Shown: positions 8,523 through 20,174 of the stretch, piece after piece
How positions within the stretch are numbered: position 1 is the stretch's first letter
Layout: every line of letters begins with the position of its first letter
Assembly: GCF_015706575.1 (NCBI RefSeq)
Contig: NW_024037075.1
Location: forward strand, 12,523,746-12,587,745
Direction: 5' to 3'
Length of the DNA stretch: 64,000 nt
Source of the DNA: Patiria miniata
Taxonomy: Eukaryota; Echinodermata; Asteroidea; Valvatida; Asterinidae
Position numbers and translations under genes: made by a program
The notes under the pieces: model-generated
The model's input: the letters and a program-made list of their open reading frames with translations, nothing else
Told to the model about the DNA's origin: nothing
The model's database searches: none

Positions 8523-11500
8523 CTAGCGATATCTCTGGGGCACCCTGCGATGCCTGGGGGGATTCCGACGCGGTAATGGGGTCTCAGTATGGCATGTTTG
8601 CCCTTCCGAGTTTTCAGGCCTCAATGGGGTTTTGGGACTTGGAATCACAATCGATGGTGTCTCCTGGGTAGGGTGATTGTCCTCTGGTAACACTCTGGGG
8701 GTGAAAGGACGGGCGGTTGGGTTTGGAATTCGCCTCCCTGTCGTAGGCGTCTCTATTTGCCCGCTGGAATTGTCTTCCGCTTGTGCTGGAACGCTGGTTT
8801 CCTGCTGTTGGCTGAGCATGTCTGCATTAGCCTCTGTTGTGTTCTCAATCCATGAGACTAGGGGATTTACTATGTAGGACTTCAAGCGGACCCGATGCAC
8901 AACTTTCATCTTTCCACCCTTTTTACGTTGAATTCGGAAGACGACATCGGACAGCTTGTGCATGATGAGATACGGACCCTCCCATCGGCACTGCAATTTA
9001 GGCGACAAGCCTTTCCTCTTTGCCGGATAGTGCAGCCACACGAAATCTCCAGCCACTAAGTTATACTTCACAGATCGTCTGTCGTAATGAGTCTTCTGCC
9101 TTCTGGCGCTCCGCTTCAGACACTCACTTGCCCTACCGTGCGCGAGTCTGAACTGCTCCCTCAGTTGTTGCGCATAGTCAGTCTCTTTGCCTTCAACCTC
9201 TTGTTGGTCGTCACGGGGTTGTTCAACAGCCAAGTCGATGGGAAGGCGCACCTCGCGTCCGAGCATCAGCATATTAGGCGATTCACCTGTTGACTCCTGT
9301 GGTGAGGCACGATAGGCAAACATTGCCAGTGGAATCTTTTCATCCCAATCTCGCTGTCGTCTGAGGGGCTCTATCATCATAGAAACCATTGTGACCAGTG
9401 TGCAATTGAATCTCTCAATCATCCCATCACTCTTCGGATTGTACGGCGTCGTTCGCGTTTTCTCGATGCCCAGTAGGCGACACATTTCCGCGAAGACCTG
9501 GGACTCAAAATTACGACCTTGGTCGGAGTGTAGAACCTCGGGCACACCATACCAGCTCACAAACTCTTTCACGAATTTATCGGCTACTGTTTTTGCCGTT
9601 TGGTCCGGGATCGGGTAGGCTTCTGTCCACTTACTCAGGTAATCGCCCACCACCAGTATATACTTGTTCCCTCTCTCGGTAACCGGTAAAGGACCAAGTA
9701 CGTCCAAGGCGACCCTTTCCATAGGCGCTCCAACCATCTTTTGCTGCAGGGGAGCTCTTCTGGTCTTTGTTATTGATTTTTTACGGGCTCAGACATTACA
9801 TCGCCTGAGGATGGACCGAACGTCTGCAGAAATTCCAGCACAGTAGAATCTCACCTTAACTTTAGCCAAGGTTTTCCTAACGCCCAAGTGTCCTCCAGAT
9901 GTGTTGCCATGTAATTGATTCACCATTTCGTCTTGGTATTTCGCTGGTAGCACCGTGAGCCATCTCACCTCGCGCCCGTCGTCTGACTCCCATTTCCGGC
10001 AGAGAACACCACTGCAGATTTCAAGTTGGCCCCAGTGGCGCCTATAAGTCTTCGCCCTGGACGACAACGCAGACATTTCCGCCCAGTCAGGTTCTCGCTG
10101 ATGTTCTTCTTTTGCTTTCATCACCCATCTGAGGTCTTCTTCCTCCAGCTGCGCCTTCCGCAACTCTTCTGAACTCAGGGTCGGTTGTGCGGTCACGACT
10201 CTCGAGTGAGATACCGTCGACGGTGTTTCTGTTTTCTTTACTTCATCGTTGTCTGTCGGTTGACATTTTGCCTGTTGTCCCTCTTCTCGGCCACATTGAG
10301 TGCAAGGCATCCTTGATAGGCCGTCCGCATTCGTGTGAGAGTGCCCTGCTCGATGTACCACAGTGAAGTCGAACTCACTGATCACCTGCAGCCATCTCGC
10401 CATTTGCCCTTGGGGATCCCGAAAGTTTACAAGCCATCGCAAGGCTCCGTGGTCTGTCCGAATGGTAATTCTACACCCTTACAGGTACTGCCGAAATTGT
10501 TTCAGGAAGACCACCACCGCCAAGAGCTCGCGCCTCGTAACGCAGTAATTGCGCTCAGCCTTGCTTAACACTCTACTCGCGTAGGTGATGACTTGTTCTC
10601 GACCTTCAACAATCTGCGATAGAACAGCTCCTATACCCGACCCACTGGCATCAGTATCCAAGATGTAATCGGCATCTGCAACAGGATAGGCGAGTATAGG
10701 TCACTGTTGTAGTCTCATCTTTAGCTCCTGGAAGGCGTCTTCACAGGCGCTACTCCAAATGAAGTCTCTGGACTTCTCGGTGAGACCATGCAGGGGGCGG
10801 GCAATGTCTGCAAACCCTCTGATGTACCTCCTGTAATAAGACGCCAGACCTAAAAAGCTCTGGACATCTTTTACTGTCTTGGGTGATGGCCACTCCCGTA
10901 TGGTGCGAATCTTGTCCGGGTCTGTACCGATACCCTCACCCGACACGACATGCCCTAGGTACAGTACACTCTTCCTGAACAGGTGACACTTTTTAGGTTT
11001 AAGCTTGAGACCGGACGCTCGCAGGCGTTGGAATACTGTCTCGAGTCGGCTCAACTCTTCCTCCACCGTTGTTGCAAAGACGATTACATCATCCAAGTAA
11101 ACCAATAAGGTTTCCCAGTGAAGGCCAGCTAGCACCTGCTCCATCAGCCGCTCAAAGGTGGATGGAGCATTACATAATCCGAATGGCATGACTCGCCAGG
11201 AGTACAAACCACCTCGGACTACGAATGCCGATTTCTCTCTCGCATCATCGTCGAGCTCCACCTGCCAGGTCTAAGGTGGAAAACCACTTGCTGCCGGATA
11301 GGGTGTCCAGGGACTCGTCAATGCGGGGTATAGAGAAGGCGTCCTTGATGGTTACCGCATTTAGGCGCCGGTAGTCTACACAAAAGCGTTGGCTGCCGTC
11401 CTTCTTCTTTACGAGGACCACATTCGATGCCCAAGGACTTTCTGTCGGCTCTATCCTACCCTCCCTAGCCATTTCCTGGATTTGCCGATTGATTTCTTTC

Positions 11501-12450
11501 TGTTCACTTGGAGGAAAACGCCTGGGCCGCTCCTTGATAGGATGCGCTTCGCCTGTGTTTATCCTATGTCGGACCAGGTCTGTACGGCCGATATCTGTGT
11601 CGCTCCTTGCAAAAACGTCTTGGTATGTCCGCAAGAGTTCACCTACTTTCCTATGGTACTTCCTCTCCACATCTTGGATGCTACGGTTGTACAGATCCTT
11701 AAGGTGTTCGGGGACATCTACCTGCCCCGTCTCAGTAGGCGGTGTCAGCCCATTCTCTACTTCATCATTCCCCACAGGCGTTAGGAAGCCCACCATAGTA
11801 CCTCGCCTCACAACACATTCCCTCTTTCCAGGGTTGAACACACGCACGGGAAGCAACTCTTCTCCTGGGTTCACAAGAACACGCGCGACAATCATGCCCT
11901 TGTCCGCCACCTCACTTCGATCAGAAGGCTCTATAAGACCCAGCTGACTCCTGACGCGCTCACCCGTCACCAACCCAGGCACTAATGCTTCATGTCCTGC
12001 GGGAACCCTCGTTGTTTCTCCTACGATTACCCTTGCACATAGGCCTCCTCCATTTAGGTCATTGCATGTTATTTTCTCCCCATTTAGTTTCAGTTCAAGT
12101 GAGTGGAAGTCCAAAGAACCCTGCGTTGGCAACAGAAAATCCATTCCCAGGATTCCTTCAACTTCACCTATTTTGCCGAAAACAGCCCGAACAGGACACG
12201 TCGTCCTTCCAATTTGCACTTCTACCAAGGCTCTTCCGAGAGTTTCCATGTTGCTACCGTCAGCGTTACGAACTCCTGTACCTCCACTCTCCAGCTTAGG
12301 TCGTTTCTCAATGGGAATCTTGTAGTAAAACTCTGACGATAGGACGGTGTCCGTCGCACCTGTGTCCACCAAGAGGTTTGCCTTGACTCCCCTTATAAAT
12401 GCCTGTACAAATAGTCCAGCGCGCGCCGTTTGGCCAACGGTAGGCTTCAC
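8523..12450 (-). pseudogene. pol: pol region of Gypsy element 1 (protease, RT, RNase H, integrase)
   Basis: In coding order: aspartic protease with LLVDTGATDTVLSS; RT with FCVDYRRLNAVT, PFGLCNAPSTFERLME and VYLDDVIVF; RNase H with DTDASGSGIGAVLSQ; the H2C2 integrase zinc region (HGNTSGGHLGVRKTL); and the integrase core with ERVALDVLGPLPVT, HSDQGRNFESQ and PYNPKSDGMIERFN. The C-terminal domain (RWEGPYLIMHKLSDVVFRIQ) is the GPY/F type. The region is broken about four times and would not give one product. Domain order places it in Ty3/Gypsy. Confidence 0.88.
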
Positions 12451-12509
12451 ATCTCTCCCATCCCTACTTGGTGTCTCGTGGTTGTCTCCGTTCTGATGTT
12501 TCGGCCCGT

Positions 12510-13904
12510 CTATTTCTCCAGCTGTCCCTCGGGCCTTGGAGCCAGCTGGCTGTCGTTTCCCGACGCCTGTCTGTCGATGTCATGTCCAACGCGCTTCCTG
12601 CACTCCCGTGCAAAATGCCCTCGGTTATTGCACTTGAAGCACAGGTCTTGGGGAGTTGCCTTGCGCCTGGCAGCAATCCTCGGCCCTCTAGGCGCTCCTG
12701 GGTTTCGCTTTGACTTCACGTCCTCTAGCATTTTTGTCATCCTTTGGAGCCACTCCTTAACTTCTTGGTCACTTGCACTCTGAATAAATGACTCCTTTGC
12801 TTGACTACTACTCTCCCGAACTTCACTCTTGACCTCCTGCATAGGATCGTTCGCTATCCCGTCTACTCCTCGGGCGTACTTGACTCGTCTGTCACTCCTT
12901 TGTTCCTCAATCTTGAGGAAGCTCTCTGTGCTAAAGGCGGCGCGGATGGCTTCATCCAGTGACGACGATCTTGCCCTGAACACTCCTTCCCGGATGGCTT
13001 GCTCCAGAATTGCGTCTGAAAAATGACCCCTAGCTAGGCGATCTCGCCCGTCGTCTGTCAATTCTGGATAGGCAAGTGCCGACAGGTCACGTATGGATTG
13101 TCCCAACTCTTGCAATGTCTCCTTATCTCCTTGACGCCTGTGGCGAAGTTCCACTAGGTGAATTTCCGCCAGTTGTCCGGGGCCAAATCGCTTTTCAAGG
13201 AGACCCATCAGCTCAGTATAGGTAACGTCTTTGCCGCTGGAAGCGAGGTTCCCAAGCACTTTCACTGCCTCGCTTTGGAGACTTGCTGCAAGGAAAACTT
13301 TCGCTTGACTATCGGTCCAAGCATTTGCCAGTTTACACGCCTTGAAGTGTTGCTTATACTCCCTCCAAGGAGTCTTCCCGTTGAATCGGTCTGGTAGGAT
13401 GTTCGGCCGCTTACTAGTACTAGTGCTCGACTCGCAGCTGCCCTTCTCCTTCGTTGTGGTTTTCTCCCTGATGCCAAATGGATCCAGCTCGCCTCCTTCG
13501 AACTTGGCGCTATGATTCACTCGCAGAGAGACATCTTCTATTGCACTCGAGGGCGGAACTTCACTGTCACATCTGGAAGGTGTCCATACTACAAGGTTGC
13601 TGGTTTCAGCCGTAGGCATCGATGAAGCTGGTTGCGTAGGCACTGGGGTAGGTGGAGGTGCGAATGTGTTAAATTTCCTTCTAGGTTTTGGAGTAGGTGG
13701 AATTCTTGACCGCAGGGCAGGCGCTGACATCACCGAACCCTGATGTCCAATGTTGAGTATCTCGAGTAGTTCTTGTACTTGAAGTTGTAACCGGTAGTTT
13801 TCAGCCTTGAGTTTCTCTCTCTCGTTGGTCGCTCGCTGAAGATCGCTGTCAATCTGGTCGACCTCCGACAAATCGCCATCAAAATCAATGAGGCTGACAG
13901 CCAT
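12510..13904 (-). CDS. gag: gag of Gypsy element 1
   Basis: Structural polyprotein of the LTR element. From the ATG at 13904 the frame starts MAVSLIDFDGDLSEVDQ and includes an early heptad-like stretch (LQRATNEREKLKAENYRLQL) that looks coiled-coil. A capsid-like middle follows (FNGKTPWREYKQHFKACKLA, then KRFGPGQLAEIHLVELRHRR). Near the end is a CCHC knuckle, CFKCNNRGHFAREC, expected to bind genomic RNA. The frame is open. Pol follows in a different frame, as is usual in Ty3/Gypsy. Confidence 0.85.
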   Translation of the reverse strand: MAVSLIDFDGDLSEVDQIDSDLQRATNEREKLKAENYRLQLQVQELLEILNIGHQGSVMSAPALRSRIPPTPKPRRKFNTFAPPPTPVPTQPASSMPTAETSNLVVWTPSRCDSEVPPSSAIEDVSLRVNHSAKFEGGELDPFGIREKTTTKEKGSCESSTSTSKRPNILPDRFNGKTPWREYKQHFKACKLANAWTDSQAKVFLAASLQSEAVKVLGNLASSGKDVTYTELMGLLEKRFGPGQLAEIHLVELRHRRQGDKETLQELGQSIRDLSALAYPELTDDGRDRLARGHFSDAILEQAIREGVFRARSSSLDEAIRAAFSTESFLKIEEQRSDRRVKYARGVDGIANDPMQEVKSEVRESSSQAKESFIQSASDQEVKEWLQRMTKMLEDVKSKRNPGAPRGPRIAARRKATPQDLCFKCNNRGHFARECRKRVGHDIDRQASGNDSQLAPRPEGQLEK

Positions 13905-13977
13905 GACGCCTAGGTAGGTGAAGTACTCCTTCACATTCTACCGATGATTGATGGTGACTGATGTCACTGCAACGCCA

Positions 13978-13995
13978 ATCCCACTTCTGACACCA
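13978..13995 (-). other. primer-binding site, tRNA-Leu type
   Basis: On the minus strand the 18 bases TGGTGTCAGAAGTGGGAT lie four bases inside the LTR. They are exactly complementary to the 3' end of animal tRNA-Leu including the CCA tail, so this is the minus-strand primer site. Confidence 0.85.
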
Positions 13996-13999
13996 AATT

Positions 14000-14676
14000 T
14001 GTAACGGTCCGCCGACCCTTCGTCCCTGCCTCCAGCCGGGAGATGCCGCCGGACGGACGCTGACAGGATTAGGCTTTCCCGATGAGCGGTTACCGGGAAA
14101 CCCGTGACGTTACTTCGTTTGGAGGAAGTATACCCCCAGGCATTGCAGTGGACCAGAGATACTCGCACTCAATCACTCTCACCCTATTAGGCCCAATAAC
14201 TCACAGGAGACAATGATTAAGTCACAGTCCTCTTTATATAACGTAACAATGGTGTTTTATTGTGTGCGCCTTGACAGGCGACTCCTATATAGGCGTCTAT
14301 CGCTAACTCTAACGTGGACACAATGTTGGCTGCTTATTCTAACTCTTCCTGGCCAGTAAACTCACCAACTAGTAATGTAAAGGCAGCCCGTCCGGTGGGT
14401 CCCTCTTCTGGATTAACTCGCTAGCGGATAATCAATCGCAGTGCTGTCAGACCTGCATGAAACTGGCTGACGACTCACCCAAGAAATAACTCGTGTCATG
14501 CGCTTCTGCTTGTGACTCAGCTTGTGACTGACAAAGTAAGTGAGTGAGTATCGGGCGCGCGAGTGACGCACACTTTTATACCCGCGGGCAGCGCGTGCAT
14601 AGACAGTAGCAGCGCGGAGACCACCGACGCGGGCACCAGTACCCTAGACTGGCACTATGTCCAATGCTTCGTTACA
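14000..14676 (-). repeat. LTR of Gypsy element 1 (5' LTR)
   Basis: Upstream LTR in the element's orientation, followed on the minus strand by the primer-binding site. It should hold the element's promoter; I could not place a certain TATA box. Confidence 0.9.
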
Positions 14677-14680
14677 ATAT

Positions 14681-15589
14681 TAATTATTATCCTTTCCCGT
14701 GCCCATCAAGTTTTTTCGCAAAAATGCGGATCATACCGGTATCAAAGCTCCGTCGTATACAGTCAGTCAGATCAGTCAACAGGAAAACTTGAATCACATC
14801 TTCATGTATCTATGAGGGATCGTGAATCTATAATTTGAACAGTTCTGCTCAGAAAAAAATATATTCGACCGCTGCTACATGTGTTCTGCTTTGTCGTCTC
14901 ATGAGACCCGAATGGCGAACTATTTATCCATACAGAGATCAATGCAGTGAACCTGCACTGCAGGCTAGCTAGCTAGCTGTTGATATGACATTGTGACATA
15001 CGTCAAGCCCAAGCCAGGGCTGGCTAGCGCTAGCACTAACTCATACACAAGCTGTGTTCGTCTAAAAACAAGAAGAATATATCAAGGACAAAAACATACT
15101 GTGGAAAAGTGATGCTTGTAAAGCGTACGCCGGCCTTTCCATTGGCTGGTGTCGCACGCTTCTCATTTATCATGTTGGTTCACATGAGTTCTGCGTGTAC
15201 TAGCTACCTAAGAAATGAAACATATCAGCTTGTACGTGAAATTAAAAACAGATGTACTTTTAAGGCCTAGTGTTATTCAAGATTTTACGTCGTCATGATT
15301 GCACATTTTATCACAGGTATGTTTGTGTGATATCATGGTCAGTTTCAAGTGTGGAAAATTATTGTGGCAAATATTGCAAATAGTTCTCATTCAAAATATG
15401 AGTGTGCATTTATGGGTAGTATACAGGAAGCGGGCATACCCGATTGCAAAAAATACAGGAACCCGGGTATCTGTGAAAGAAATCCAAACTCCAAATTGCT
15501 GTACACATTGTTCATAAGGTCACTGCAATCCACATCAGTGCGTCAATACAGAAAAATGCAAGTGTGTACATGAACAGTGAGTTCTTAAG
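14681..15589. other. non-coding spacer
   Basis: No gene or recognisable element is seen. Short self-complementary words (CTAGCTAGCTAG near 14965) and AT-rich sequence are present. Open frames here are short and without domains. Confidence 0.45.
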
Positions 15590-15960
15590 AGTCATTTCGT
15601 GTAAATACTTCATATAAGTGTCCACGCTCAAAAAATCGAATTTTTTTATACTTTGTGGGATGGAAGGACTTTGGGAGCAAGTAACCAAAATAGACTTGCA
15701 AGCCGCAATGAATAATAATGGCCATATCCATTGTCCTCTGATTGAAGTGCACCATTATTCAAATGATGTCCAGTCCTTCCCCTCCCAGCTAGGCCCCGCC
15801 CCTTCCTTTGCCACCAAATTCAGATTTTGATTTCTGCATGGATTTGCCTAAATTAAATTGTAAATACTAGATATCAATTTGAAAGTGAACTTTTTACGAT
15901 CTACACCAACAGCCGTTTCACAGATAGCCCCTTCCCCTGCCACCCCCACTCCCAAAGCTC
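15590..15960 (+). repeat. dispersed repeat, copy A (inverted to copy B at 26.7-27.9 kb)
   Basis: The block with TGTCCACGCTCAAAAAATCG, GGAGCAAGTAACCAAAATAG and AATAATGGCCATATCC is found again in reverse orientation: 15698-15862 matches about 26851-27008, and 15590-15697 matches about 27823-27935. Copy B holds about 815 extra bases between the two matched parts. The family is unknown and non-coding. Confidence 0.75.
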
Positions 15961-16312
15961 AAAGAGAACCACGCCCTCCCCAACAAGTCAACAAGTACAA
16001 TTTTGTTGAGATTACATACATACATATGGTCTTGGGGAAAGTCTGAATTATGTAAGGTGGCTTTTTTACAACACTGGGCAGCTTGAAATATCCGAAAAGT
16101 GAGGATGAGAAGGGGTGTGTCGTGGGGTTGGGTAGGGGTGGGAAGGGTGATCTGGACACATGCATGTACGCTGTACACATTTGTTTATATTGCAAGCTAC
16201 TTTGGAATTACTGTAAAAGGTGTGGTGAACAAAATGATGTTTATTTTATAATTTTCAAAACGGAAAAGATCTGTCGATTTAGAGAGCAACTAAATCTTAT
16301 TTGGTCATATTG

Positions 16313-17570
16313 AAATACATGTACTTTAAAACAACGATCACTCCAGTGAAAGCTCCGAGAGAATACAGCATCAATTTGATTGCATGAATTTCACTCTGAC
16401 TTGACTTGGCTATATACATGTAGTTAGGGTCTGAAGTATTTTTTTAGTGGAATTGTCCTCCAAATTTGTATTTGCCTGATCAACATGAAGTTTTGTGGCA
16501 CCAAATACACTTCTGTAGTGTGCTTATTATTACCATGGCAACCGTTGTAAAGACATCGGTGCTCATAAACTAAAGTCAAAAATACTTCCATTTTCAAAGC
16601 CTATCACGGAAGTATTATCATATGACTGAAATTCATGGCTATATAATTAACAACAACACATGCTCAGTATGTAACATGGCCGCCATTGGTGCGAGAAGCG
16701 CATGTAATTTTCACCTTTCAATCTGTACCATTTTGTTTGTTTTGATGTATGTTTCTTATAGTTATTACATGAATGAATTGCAGAGCATTAAATAACATCA
16801 CCACAATTGTGTATATTTACTTTAGTTTTGCCAATTCGGGTTGAAAACCCACACATTTTTTTAATAAAATCAGTAATTATAAGTCCCTATGGCAGTAGCA
16901 ATGGATGCATACAATTGCTTGACTGGGATGAATGTTCACACAAAAATACAGAAATTATTCTCAAAATGTTATCTAGACAAGAGTTTGGAAAAATGTATAA
17001 AAAACACCTCTAGTGGTAACAGCAATAGAAACAAGAATGTCATATTATAGAGTAATGGTCAACCAATATTTTCCTGCCAAATCGGTTGTAGGAAAATCGG
17101 TCAAAGTATCTGCAAATCAACATGGGATCACAGTATGTTGTACCCCTTCCTTTCAGAAAAAAAACCCAAATACCCGCCAGAAAGGGTTAAAATCTGTAAG
17201 CACTTGTGGTTCGGTGGGGAAGTTGATTTTTTTTTTAAATTAACACATTAACAAGACATTCCCTGCTTGTATACAAAAAAACCCTGTAATTTATAAGCAC
17301 CAATACATTTAGATTGCTTGCCATGTAACAATGGATGCACCACAGAAGTGTGGCCATGTTCACTGCTGATGACAGTTTGGAAGAGACTCAAAATGTCATG
17401 CTGATTATGAAATTACGATTTTGGAGGGCATAGCAGCACCCATAACGGTACTATATTCGACTTTTATGTGCTTGATCTGACCATATTTACACGTTCAATT
17501 CAATCAATCAATATAGAGGCCATTTTGAGTTTTCACTAGAGTGATAGTTGTTTTAAAGTACATGTATTTT
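16313..17570. repeat. fold-back element of about 1.26 kb
   Basis: The ends are inverted copies: AAATACATGTACTTTAAAAC at the left and its complement near 17550-17570, with similarity running about 50 bp (including ATCACTC-AGTGAAA). Weaker inverted similarity continues inward (TCCTCCAAATTTGTATTTG against the region near 17410-17440). No transposase remains. It is likely a non-autonomous DNA element. Confidence 0.65.
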
Positions 17571-17681
17571 AATATAAAAATATGAGTTATTTGCTCTCGT
17601 AACCGCAATATCACTTCTCTGTATTGAAAATAATAAAATTAATGCAATTTTGTTAAAACAAATTTCAGAATTATGTACATG

Positions 17682-19192
17682 TGTAAATGAGGCCCCCTCA
17701 TTTATAGATCACAACCCCCCCCCCCCCCATTCTCTTTTTGTACATTAAACAAATTTAACCAACAGGTCTCCTTCACACTTAAAGTTACATCTTTGCTCTA
17801 CCCTGGTAACCCCTACTTGAAAGTGGACTGACCCCTGAGCCCAGAGGGTGCAGTGGTTTGGGGTGGTGTGGCCTAACATGCCTTAGTGCTATTTTTCCCA
17901 CCAACTAAGCCGCTGTTTCCCTCTCCATTTCAGGTAGGAAAAGTTACTTTTATTTACATCTTATCCTTAGTTTTCACATACAAACAGAAGTGGAAATTGT
18001 ATAGATCAATATAGATGTTAGTTTGTTTGACTTTGATTTCAGGAAGTATTGTTTTATTGTAGTTAAACTTGGAGAAAGTTAGTGACTTTCACAGATATCT
18101 CCACTATGTGAAACAATGGTTGCACTGGTCCAAAATGGGCCTTATTCTGGATCAGAGTAGACTTTTTATTCTTTATTTTTCGTTTTACTGAAGTCAACTG
18201 TGATCAAGTAGCTAGAGTTAATGAAAGTTCATACTTCATAGATTTGATTGACATTGTAGTTTGATTTGACTTTTCCAACTTGTATAGTATTTTTTAGGGA
18301 GAAAAGTCACCTTTATATTTTAGTTTTCTGAGACAGTGCCTTTTCACTGTACAGTGAAGGGTATACTCAGACAGCATGGTCCGAGCCCTGGGTGGACATT
18401 CCTTTAGCCATATGGTAGGGTAATTAACTCACATGCCCTGGGGGCTGGTCAGTAGAAGCTGAGGACTAGGCTAGCCTTTGTTTATGTCTCCCAACATAAC
18501 AAACCCCTTTCATTTCGTTATCAGAGGCAAGTGCCAGGCTATGAGAGGTTCTAGAGTCCAGACTTCTTGTTTCATAGGAAAGACTATTGTTTATATTAGT
18601 CTCCTGAGCTAGGCTGAAACTGTCTTGTTAGATTGTTGTGTTTTTCTTTATTTTGGTTTAAGTGTAGATAAAGTGGCTGGAGAGAGTGCCACATTTGCCC
18701 CCCCCCCCCTCCTTAATTCTTGTCAAAATAATAGTTTGTTTTGGTTTTTTGGCCAAGTTCTGACTTGATAACAGACTGTCCAGTTCTGAGTCAAACAGAG
18801 CTAATAAATATGAACTTGTTTATAGGCCTATTTGATGTAGAGTAATGGCTTAAGCAAATGCCTTGGATTTATCCTGTTAAGTGTTTCTTTATGAATGTAA
18901 AGTTTTATTTCTCACTTTTATTGAAACTGGTTATTTGGTAATAGTTGTGTTTCCAATCAACACTGAGTTTTTAGTTTTTGCTTTATGTAGTCGGCTCGAT
19001 CAGGAATAAGTTTATCCTATAGTTTTGCTTTATCAGGATTATATTAACCATGTAGTTAATGTAAACTCTTTTGATTTCAATATGTTTGGTTTAATAAATA
19101 AGTGCTATTTTTCCCACCAACTAAGCCGCTGTTTCCTCTGTTCCCTCTCCATTTCAGTCGGTTATAAAGAACAAGAGTCACCATCCTTTACA
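17682..19192 (+). repeat. 5' LTR of Gypsy element 2
   Basis: 1511 bp, TG...CA ends, nearly identical to the 3' copy apart from its MITE. It contains a long C run near 17711 and another near 18698. An internal direct repeat, GTGCTATTTTTCCCACCAAC, occurs near 17887 and near 19101. Confidence 0.92.
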
Positions 19193-19195
19193 ACG

Positions 19196-19210
19196 TGTCA
19201 GAAGTGGGAT
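19196..19210 (+). other. tRNA-Leu primer-binding site, lacking the CCA complement
   Basis: TGTCAGAAGTGGGAT, three bases past the LTR, is complementary to the animal tRNA-Leu 3' end just inside the CCA. The bases before it are ACG rather than TGG, so the CCA tail would not pair fully. Gypsy element 1 uses the same tRNA site with TGG present. Confidence 0.75.
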
Positions 19211-19223
19211 AACCGACATCACA

Positions 19224-20174
19224 ATGAATGGAGAGAAGGCAGCGGGAGGAGCTGGGGCGGCCCCAGTGCTCAATCAAGTGGCGTATGTGCCATTTGACTT
19301 CAGAGTGGGAGTCTTCGTCGGGCGCCCTCAAAGCCCAAATGACCCCCATGTGGAAGAGTGGGTTAGAGATATGAAGTCCCTCTTCCAGTCATGGCAGACC
19401 CCAGCTGACCAGCAGTCTCAACTCCTGTTGAAATATCTGTCGGGAGAAGCTAAGAGAGTTGTGTTGGTCATGGAGCCAGACGAGCGAGAGGACAGCCAAC
19501 TGATCTTGGAGCGACTCCTAGAAGTCTACGGTGATAAAACACCAATTTCGTCACTTCTTCAGACCTTTCATAGTAGGAAGCAGAGAAGAGAGGAGACTGT
19601 GAGGGAGTTCTCCCTCGCTCTTCTAGAGATCGCCAACCGGATTAAGAAACGTGACCCCGAGGCCCTGGCCAAGCAGGATGAGATGCTGAGAGACCGATTC
19701 ATCCAAGGTCTCCAGAATCAGGAAGTTCTGAGGTCCCTAAAGTCAGATCTTCGGCGGAAGCCAACCCTCAAATTCAAGGACGTACTGGCTGAAGCACTTC
19801 AACTGATGGCTGACCATGAGGAGAGTGTCAGTGTACACCATGTGGCGTCACGCTTGGAGAATCCTCAGCCTCCAGCGCTTTCGAAGACCTTACAAGAGGA
19901 TGTACAGAGGACCGTCGAGCAGCAAAGAGAAATGGCAGAAATGGTGGCTGCCATGAGGAAAGAGTTGAACCAGTTACGCGTAAGTAATTCACCCAGTGGA
20001 AACTACCAGAGCAGGCCAAGACGACAACCCAGATGGGATGATCAGGGGAACCCAATCTGTTTGAATTGCAACAAACCAGGTCACATGGCTCGGGAGTGTC
20101 CAGAGAACAGAAGGCAGTATGTGACCCAACCTTTCCAGAGCCAGAGCCCCCAGAAGCCAGCACCTTTAAACTAG
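19224..20174 (+). CDS. gag: gag of Gypsy element 2
   Basis: A 316-residue frame starting MNGEKAAGGAGAAPVLNQ soon after the primer site. A capsid-like helical middle includes VEEWVRDMKSLFQSWQTPAD, RRVKRV-like basic patches and REETVREFSLALLEIANRI. One CCHC knuckle, CLNCNKPGHMAREC, sits near residue 280. This resembles the retrotransposon gag family with a single RNA-binding knuckle. It overlaps pol by about 110 bases, pol lying in the -1 frame, an arrangement the family commonly serves by programmed frameshifting. Confidence 0.9.
   Translation: MNGEKAAGGAGAAPVLNQVAYVPFDFRVGVFVGRPQSPNDPHVEEWVRDMKSLFQSWQTPADQQSQLLLKYLSGEAKRVVLVMEPDEREDSQLILERLLEVYGDKTPISSLLQTFHSRKQRREETVREFSLALLEIANRIKKRDPEALAKQDEMLRDRFIQGLQNQEVLRSLKSDLRRKPTLKFKDVLAEALQLMADHEESVSVHHVASRLENPQPPALSKTLQEDVQRTVEQQREMAEMVAAMRKELNQLRVSNSPSGNYQSRPRRQPRWDDQGNPICLNCNKPGHMARECPENRRQYVTQPFQSQSPQKPAPLN

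Larger units (their letters stand above)
6078..14676 (-). mobile_element. Ty3/Gypsy LTR retrotransposon 1 (broken)
   Basis: An LTR element on the minus strand, about 8.6 kb. Both LTRs (672 and 677 bp) begin TGTAACG and end CGTTACA, and are flanked by the 4-bp duplication ATAT (6074-6077, 14677-14680). In coding order it carries a tRNA-Leu primer site, gag with a zinc knuckle, pol with protease, RT, RNase H and integrase, then an accessory zinc-finger ORF. Protease-RT-RNase H-integrase order is Ty3/Gypsy. Gag and the accessory frame are open; pol is interrupted about four times, so this is a fossil. By eye the LTRs differ at about eight bases plus a few small indels, roughly 1%, so insertion was fairly recent. 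Clade not assigned. Confidence 0.92.

Noticed and set aside
7434-8671. Plus-strand open frames across Gypsy element 1
   Set aside because: They are shadows of the minus-strand accessory ORF and pol, without any domain.
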